This document shows, piece after piece, positions 60,011 to 64,000 of a stretch of 64,000 bases of DNA; position 1 is the first letter of the stretch; every line of letters begins with the position of its first letter. The notes beneath the pieces were generated by a model. It was given only the letters and a program-made list of their open reading frames with translations. It ran no database searches and had not been told where the DNA came from. Source of the stretch: Streptomyces fildesensis (GTDB taxonomy: Bacteria > Actinomycetota > Actinomycetes > Streptomycetales > Streptomycetaceae); assembly GCF_016107395.1 (NCBI RefSeq), contig NZ_JAAIKO010000009.1:62001-126000 (forward strand), given 5' to 3'. Both the position numbers and the translations under genes were made by a program.

Positions 60011-63000
60011 ATGTCGTACGTGCTCGGCGAGGTCTCGATGGGTCTTCGCCATGCAGACGGGAAGATCGACGAAGACCGGCTCTGGCCGATTGCCGGCGCC
60101 GATGTCTTCGAGCCTTCAGTGCCGTGGCGTACGTTCCGTTGGTGGCATGGCCAGAAGCACTACTCGGGCACGTACTGGTCCTCCACGATGCGCGACCATG
60201 TTGTCTACGAGTCGCGGCTCGAGCTGACGCGCCTGCTCTACGCCGACTTCGACCAGGACGTGACGGCGGTCTTCGCCCAGCCGTTCCTCCTGTCCACCAC
60301 GGTGGACGATCGTATTCGGCGCCATGTTCCAGATTTCCTCGTGTTGCGGGGCAAGGACGTGCCGCTGGTTGTTGACGTCAAGCCGCGGCGTCTGCTCACG
60401 CGGCCCAAGGTGAACTTCGCGCTCGGCTGGGCTCGCGAGGTGGTCCTTTCCCGCGGCTGGGACTTCGAGGTGTGGTGCGAGCCGCCGGAAGCGGAGCTGG
60501 CGAACTTGCGCTTCCTCGCCGGCTACCGGCGCGACTGGCTCTTCGACGAGGACCTGCTGGTGGAGATCCGGGAGGCGGATCTGTACGGGGCCTCGCTCGG
60601 CGACGCGTTCCGAGCTTTTCCGCACCATCCGGATTGGAGGGTGCGGGCGGCCGTCCTACGGCTGCTGTGGTGCCAACACTTTGTGACAGATCTCGCGGTG
60701 CCCCTGTCCGAGCGCCATGAGCTGCGGCAGGCGCCGGCTGCCGTGACCGGCTCCGGGAAACGCGATCTTCCCTCGCCGGTCGAGGACTGTGAGCAGGACA
60801 TTGACGCTGCGGAAGGCGGAACCACGGTTCATCGGCGGGAGCCTCGCTGGGGAGGGCATGTGAACGGATCAGCGGTACGCGTCGGGGTGGGCACGAGGCT
60901 GAAATACGACGGTGAAGTGGTCACCGTGGAGGAGATGTTCGGCTCCGCGGCCGGCAACGAGGTCCTGGTGCGTGATGGGCGGAGCTGCCGGTTCCGGTTG
61001 TCGCTGCGGGAGGTGCTCGCCTCCGGCCGGGCTGCAGTCATCCCGGACGGGCGGGGCCCCGGGTCTGATGACCCACGCGAGACGGCCTCCATTTTGCTGG
61101 CCCAGCTCACGGACGAGGAGCTGGAGGCGGTGCGCGAGCGCGCCGCCCACATCAACGAGGTTCTCTACGGTTTCCGGTCGGGAAGCGCAGAGTGTCCGGA
61201 GCCGGGCGAACCGCGGACGCCGTACGTGGCTACGGCCCCCAAGCTGCAGCGGTACGAGGCCAAGGCTGCCGAGTTGGGGGTGAGCGTGCGCACCATCAAG
61301 CGGTGGGTGCGGGCCTTCCACGTCGATCAGGAGGCCGGTCTCGTCCATGGCGGGCCGGATCGCGGCGACGGCACCATGGGCGGGCTCGGGCGGGCCGATC
61401 CGCGGTGGGTGGAAATGGCCCTGGAGATCATGGCCGAGCACGGGAAGGACTCACAACCGACCCGGGCGAAGGTGATCCGCAGCGTCGGCCCGCGGCTTGC
61501 CGCCCGATACGGCGAGGACGAGGTGAAGCTACCGACCCGCGCGACGGCATATCGGTGGCTGGAGGAGCTGGAGCGGCGGAAGCCGACCTTCAGGCTGAGC
61601 GCGAAACGCAACCGGGACATCGCCGCCCGGCCGCCTGGTGCGTACGGGAAGCTGCGGCCGACTCGGCCGGGCGAGTACTTGCTGATGGACACCACGCGGC
61701 TGGACGTCTTTGCGATGGACCCGGTCACGCTGAAGTGGGTGCAGGCCGAGTTGACCGTCGCGATGGACTGGTACGACAGGTGTGTCACGGGGGTCAGGGT
61801 CACTCCGGTGTCCACGCAGTCCATCGATGTCGCGGCGGTGCTGTTCCAGACCTACCGTCCCCGTCCGGCGGGCAGGGACTGGCCGTCGTGGGCGGCCTGG
61901 CCCGATCACGGCATCCCCCGCACTGCCTTCGTGGAACGCAAAGCTCTCGAAGAGGGCGAGGGGGACGAGAAGGTCAGCGGGAAGAAGGGCGCCGCGGGGC
62001 CGGCCCTGGTGCCGGAGACCATCGTGGTCGACCACGGCAAGCCCTTCATCAGCGAGCACATCACCTCCGTCTGCCAGCGGCTCGGGCTGTCGATCCAGCC
62101 GGCTCGTCTGCGGACGGGCCGGGACAAAGGTCCGATCGAAAGATTCTTCAAGACCCTGCGGGAGGGCCTGCTGGAATCGCTGCCCGGTTACAAGGGCCCG
62201 GATGTGTTCTCGCGGGGAGAGCGGCCGGAGGACCAGGCGTTTTTCTTCCTCCACGAGTTGGAGACGATCATCCGCGAGTGGGTGGCCTGCGTGTATCACG
62301 TGAGACCCCATGACGGACTGGTCGATACGCGGGTCCCCGGGCTGCGGCTGTCGCCGTCGATGATGTTCGAGCACGGCATCGCCCGTGCCGGCTACATCGA
62401 AGTCCCCCGCGATCCGGCGCTCGGGTTCGAGTTCCTGAAGACGCAGTGGAGACCGCTGCACCATTACGGCGTCGAGATCCGCAAGTGCCGGTACAACGGG
62501 GAAGGGCTGGACGGTTACCGCGGTGAGACGAGCCCGTACACGGGGCCGAAGGCCAAGGGAATGTGGCCCATCCACGTCGACCCCGACAACATCAACTACG
62601 TATACTTCCGGCGCCTGGACACCCGGCGCTGGCACACTCTGGAGTGGGAACACGCCCCGGCGATGAAGTTCCCGATCAGCGGGCAAGCCATCGAGCTCGC
62701 CCGCAAGGTGGCCGGCAAGAAGTACCGCTTCCCCGACGATGAGACCGCCGTCGCCGCGCTGTTGGAACGCTGGCACCTGGGCCTGGGTTTGACCATGGCT
62801 GAGCGGCGCATCGCACTGCGCCAGGCCCGTGAGCAGTCCGCCTTCGACCTGCCGGACACCGAGGGCGACGACATCCGTGCGTTGCCGTCGGTCGCCCGGA
62901 TCCTCGCTGACGAAGGTGCCCTGGGCCCGGAGGACGTGGAGGATCCGGACGCGGACGGGGCCGAGCCCTACGAGGGCCCGGTGCCCAGTGATGACGACGA

Positions 63001-63067
63001 AGACGACGAACTCGATGGCCGGGATGCGGCCGACGACTTCTACGCCGACGCTCTGGAGGACGCCTGA
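60011..63067 (+). CDS. Fused TnsA-TnsB transposase
   Basis: 1018 aa from ATG 60011. Residues about 1-240 are a TnsA endonuclease: VVYESRLELTRLL (Glu67), RRHVPDFLVLRG (Asp108) and VVDVKPR (Asp122-x-Lys124), a PD-(D/E)xK nuclease cutting the 5' strands. Residues about 290-1018 are TnsB: a helix-turn-helix with LGVSVRTIKRWVRAF, then a retroviral-integrase core with Asp560 (LLMDTTRLDV), Asp674 (VVDHGKPF) and Glu710 (KGPIERFFK), giving exactly D(35)E, which joins the 3' ends. A beta-barrel and an acidic tail (DDDEDDELDGRDAADDF) follow; the tail may contact TnsC. TnsA and TnsB are separate proteins in Tn7. Confidence 0.92.
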   Translation: MSYVLGEVSMGLRHADGKIDEDRLWPIAGADVFEPSVPWRTFRWWHGQKHYSGTYWSSTMRDHVVYESRLELTRLLYADFDQDVTAVFAQPFLLSTTVDDRIRRHVPDFLVLRGKDVPLVVDVKPRRLLTRPKVNFALGWAREVVLSRGWDFEVWCEPPEAELANLRFLAGYRRDWLFDEDLLVEIREADLYGASLGDAFRAFPHHPDWRVRAAVLRLLWCQHFVTDLAVPLSERHELRQAPAAVTGSGKRDLPSPVEDCEQDIDAAEGGTTVHRREPRWGGHVNGSAVRVGVGTRLKYDGEVVTVEEMFGSAAGNEVLVRDGRSCRFRLSLREVLASGRAAVIPDGRGPGSDDPRETASILLAQLTDEELEAVRERAAHINEVLYGFRSGSAECPEPGEPRTPYVATAPKLQRYEAKAAELGVSVRTIKRWVRAFHVDQEAGLVHGGPDRGDGTMGGLGRADPRWVEMALEIMAEHGKDSQPTRAKVIRSVGPRLAARYGEDEVKLPTRATAYRWLEELERRKPTFRLSAKRNRDIAARPPGAYGKLRPTRPGEYLLMDTTRLDVFAMDPVTLKWVQAELTVAMDWYDRCVTGVRVTPVSTQSIDVAAVLFQTYRPRPAGRDWPSWAAWPDHGIPRTAFVERKALEEGEGDEKVSGKKGAAGPALVPETIVVDHGKPFISEHITSVCQRLGLSIQPARLRTGRDKGPIERFFKTLREGLLESLPGYKGPDVFSRGERPEDQAFFFLHELETIIREWVACVYHVRPHDGLVDTRVPGLRLSPSMMFEHGIARAGYIEVPRDPALGFEFLKTQWRPLHHYGVEIRKCRYNGEGLDGYRGETSPYTGPKAKGMWPIHVDPDNINYVYFRRLDTRRWHTLEWEHAPAMKFPISGQAIELARKVAGKKYRFPDDETAVAALLERWHLGLGLTMAERRIALRQAREQSAFDLPDTEGDDIRALPSVARILADEGALGPEDVEDPDADGAEPYEGPVPSDDDEDDELDGRDAADDFYADALEDA

Positions 63068-64000
63068 TGCGTGCCCGCCCGACAGATCCGCCCGAGGGCG
63101 CTCGGCCGCACCTGGACAACCTCACGCTGTCACGCAAGGAAGGACTGCGGGCCCTGGCCGAAGCAGAACCCCGCACACAGCCGGAGCTGATGACGACCCG
63201 GCAACTGGCCGGCCTGGGGAAGGTGGGTGATCCACCCCGGGACATGTACGAACACAGCCGAAGCGTGTGGCACGCCAACCTCGGGCCGATCAAGACCCCG
63301 CAACTTGAATCCCTGCAGGAGGACTTGTGGGACATCGTGGACAGCAGTCTGCAGGACGGAGACAAGGCGAAGGGAGCCGTCGCCATCGATGCGTTCCCCG
63401 GGCTGGGCAAAACCACAGCGGTGTTGAACTTCGCCCTGAAGTACCACCGGCGCGAGATCCAGCGGCACGGCGCGTTCACCGCAGATGGGCACGAGCGGTG
63501 GCCCGTGTGCCGGGTCGGGCTGACCAGCAACACCGGCATGAAAGACTTCAACCGGGCCATGCTGCAGTTCTTCGGACACCCCGGACAGACCAGCGGCACC
63601 TCCGCACTGTTCGTCCAGCGGGCTCTGGACTGTGTCCTGCAGTGCGAAACGAAGATCCTCATCGTCGATGACCTGCACTTTTTGAAATGGCAGGACAAGA
63701 ACGGCCGCGAGGTCAGTAACCATTTCAAGCACATCGCGAACGAGTTCCCGGTCATCATGATCTTCATCGGGGTGGGCCTGGCCAGCCGGGGCCTGTACTC
63801 CGAAGCCGATGCCAGCGGCGACGTCACCCTGGCCCAGACCGCGCGTCGCACCACTCCACTCACGATGGATCCGTTCAAGATCGACACTCAGCGGCACCGG
63901 CGCCAGTGGCGCAATCTGCTGCTGTGGCTCGAGCAACGGATCGTCCTGGCCCGGAAATTCCCCGGCATGCTCGCCGACGAGTTGTCCGACTACCTCTACT
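63067..64000 (+). CDS. TnsC/TniB-type AAA+ ATPase, runs off the window
   Basis: Starts at ATG 63067, sharing one base with the TnsAB stop (TGATG), so translation is coupled. 311 codons are seen with no stop. Walker A is DAFPGLGKTTAVLNFALKYH (Lys115) and Walker B is ILIVDDLHFLKWQ (Asp201-Asp202), followed by FKHIANEFPVIMIFIGVGLA. In Tn7-like systems TnsC links target selection to the transposase and gives target immunity. The C-terminal part and any TnsD/TniQ gene lie beyond the right edge. Confidence 0.9.
   Translation, partial: MRARPTDPPEGARPHLDNLTLSRKEGLRALAEAEPRTQPELMTTRQLAGLGKVGDPPRDMYEHSRSVWHANLGPIKTPQLESLQEDLWDIVDSSLQDGDKAKGAVAIDAFPGLGKTTAVLNFALKYHRREIQRHGAFTADGHERWPVCRVGLTSNTGMKDFNRAMLQFFGHPGQTSGTSALFVQRALDCVLQCETKILIVDDLHFLKWQDKNGREVSNHFKHIANEFPVIMIFIGVGLASRGLYSEADASGDVTLAQTARRTTPLTMDPFKIDTQRHRRQWRNLLLWLEQRIVLARKFPGMLADELSDYLY

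Larger units (their letters stand above)
59809..64000 (+). mobile_element. Tn7-like transposon, left part
   Basis: The element starts near 59809, where sigma-factor similarity ends, with TGTCCTTTTCTCATTGG. TGT is the usual terminal triplet of Tn7-like elements. A related string, TGTCTCAGTTGGTCG, recurs at 59949-59963 and could be another TnsB-binding site; TGTCTGATGGTTCG (59872) is weaker. The bases 59809-60010 hold no gene. The element then encodes fused TnsA-TnsB and TnsC and continues past the window. The exact end and the target duplication are not proven. Confidence 0.75.

Noticed and set aside
59809..64000. CRISPR-associated transposon (CAST)
   Set aside because: TnsAB fusion allows the idea, but no cas gene or CRISPR array is inside the window, so only a Tn7-like element is called.
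1..64000. tRNA, rRNA, CRISPR arrays, riboswitches or replication origin
   Set aside because: No conserved RNA signature, regularly spaced repeats or DnaA-box cluster was seen on reading both strands.

Overview
The window is high-GC DNA (around 70% G+C) with a strong third-position GC bias, GTG and TTG starts, ECF sigma factors, many TetR/MarR/XRE regulators, an ALF-repeat surface protein with a LAxTG sorting signal, and many short divergent regulator/target pairs. This points to Streptomyces or a very close actinomycete, and the gene mix looks like accessory chromosome-arm DNA. No rRNA, tRNA, CRISPR array or replication origin was seen.

Layout. 1-1.4 kb: a broken two-component system whose kinase gene runs into a broken caspase-like gene. 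1.6-4.4 kb: an operon of two neprosin-like proteins around an 88-aa protein. 4.7-7.2 kb: a remnant, a frameshifted LysR regulator, and a divergent cyclase-family gene. 7.2-8.9 kb: an ECF41-type sigma factor with its carboxymuconolactone decarboxylase-like partner. 9.0-10.3 kb: a glycosyltransferase. 10.4-16.5 kb: a five-gene operon for a poly-gamma-glutamate-like polymer (double-Cache/HAMP membrane protein, PgsB/CapB, PgsC/CapC, NlpC/P60 hydrolase, secreted protein). 16.8-18.9 kb: a ribosome-protection GTPase of the Tet(M)/OtrA type with a possible leader peptide.

19-58 kb: small regulator/enzyme modules. These include XRE-cupin/GNAT, an EF-hand protein, alpha/beta-hydrolases, MerR/membrane protein, XRE/SnoaL-like, MFS/TetR, a putative adhesin, methyltransferases, a PAP2 membrane protein, an aminoglycoside-phosphotransferase-like protein, HEAT-repeat proteins, MOSC, a TetR + SDR/PPOX/haloalkane-dehalogenase-like run, ArsR/MFS, SRAP and TetR/hydrolase. 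Several intergenic regions hold clear palindromic operators, and a few genes appear leaderless.

58.8-64 kb: a degenerate L,D-transpeptidase-like protein and the 3' half of its ECF sigma factor gene. The sigma gene is cut at about 59.8 kb by a Tn7-like transposon. The element encodes a natural TnsA-TnsB fusion (PD-(D/E)xK nuclease plus D,D(35)E transposase) followed by a TnsC-type ATPase that runs off the window. Its target-selection genes and cargo lie beyond the right edge.

A recurring feature is gene decay. About ten truncated, frameshifted, internally deleted or startless genes are scattered among intact ones: kinase/caspase, lysR, SnoaL-like tail, LLM oxidoreductase/TetR, aldo-keto reductase tail, PPOX tail, TAP-like peptidase, MarR and the ECF sigma factor.
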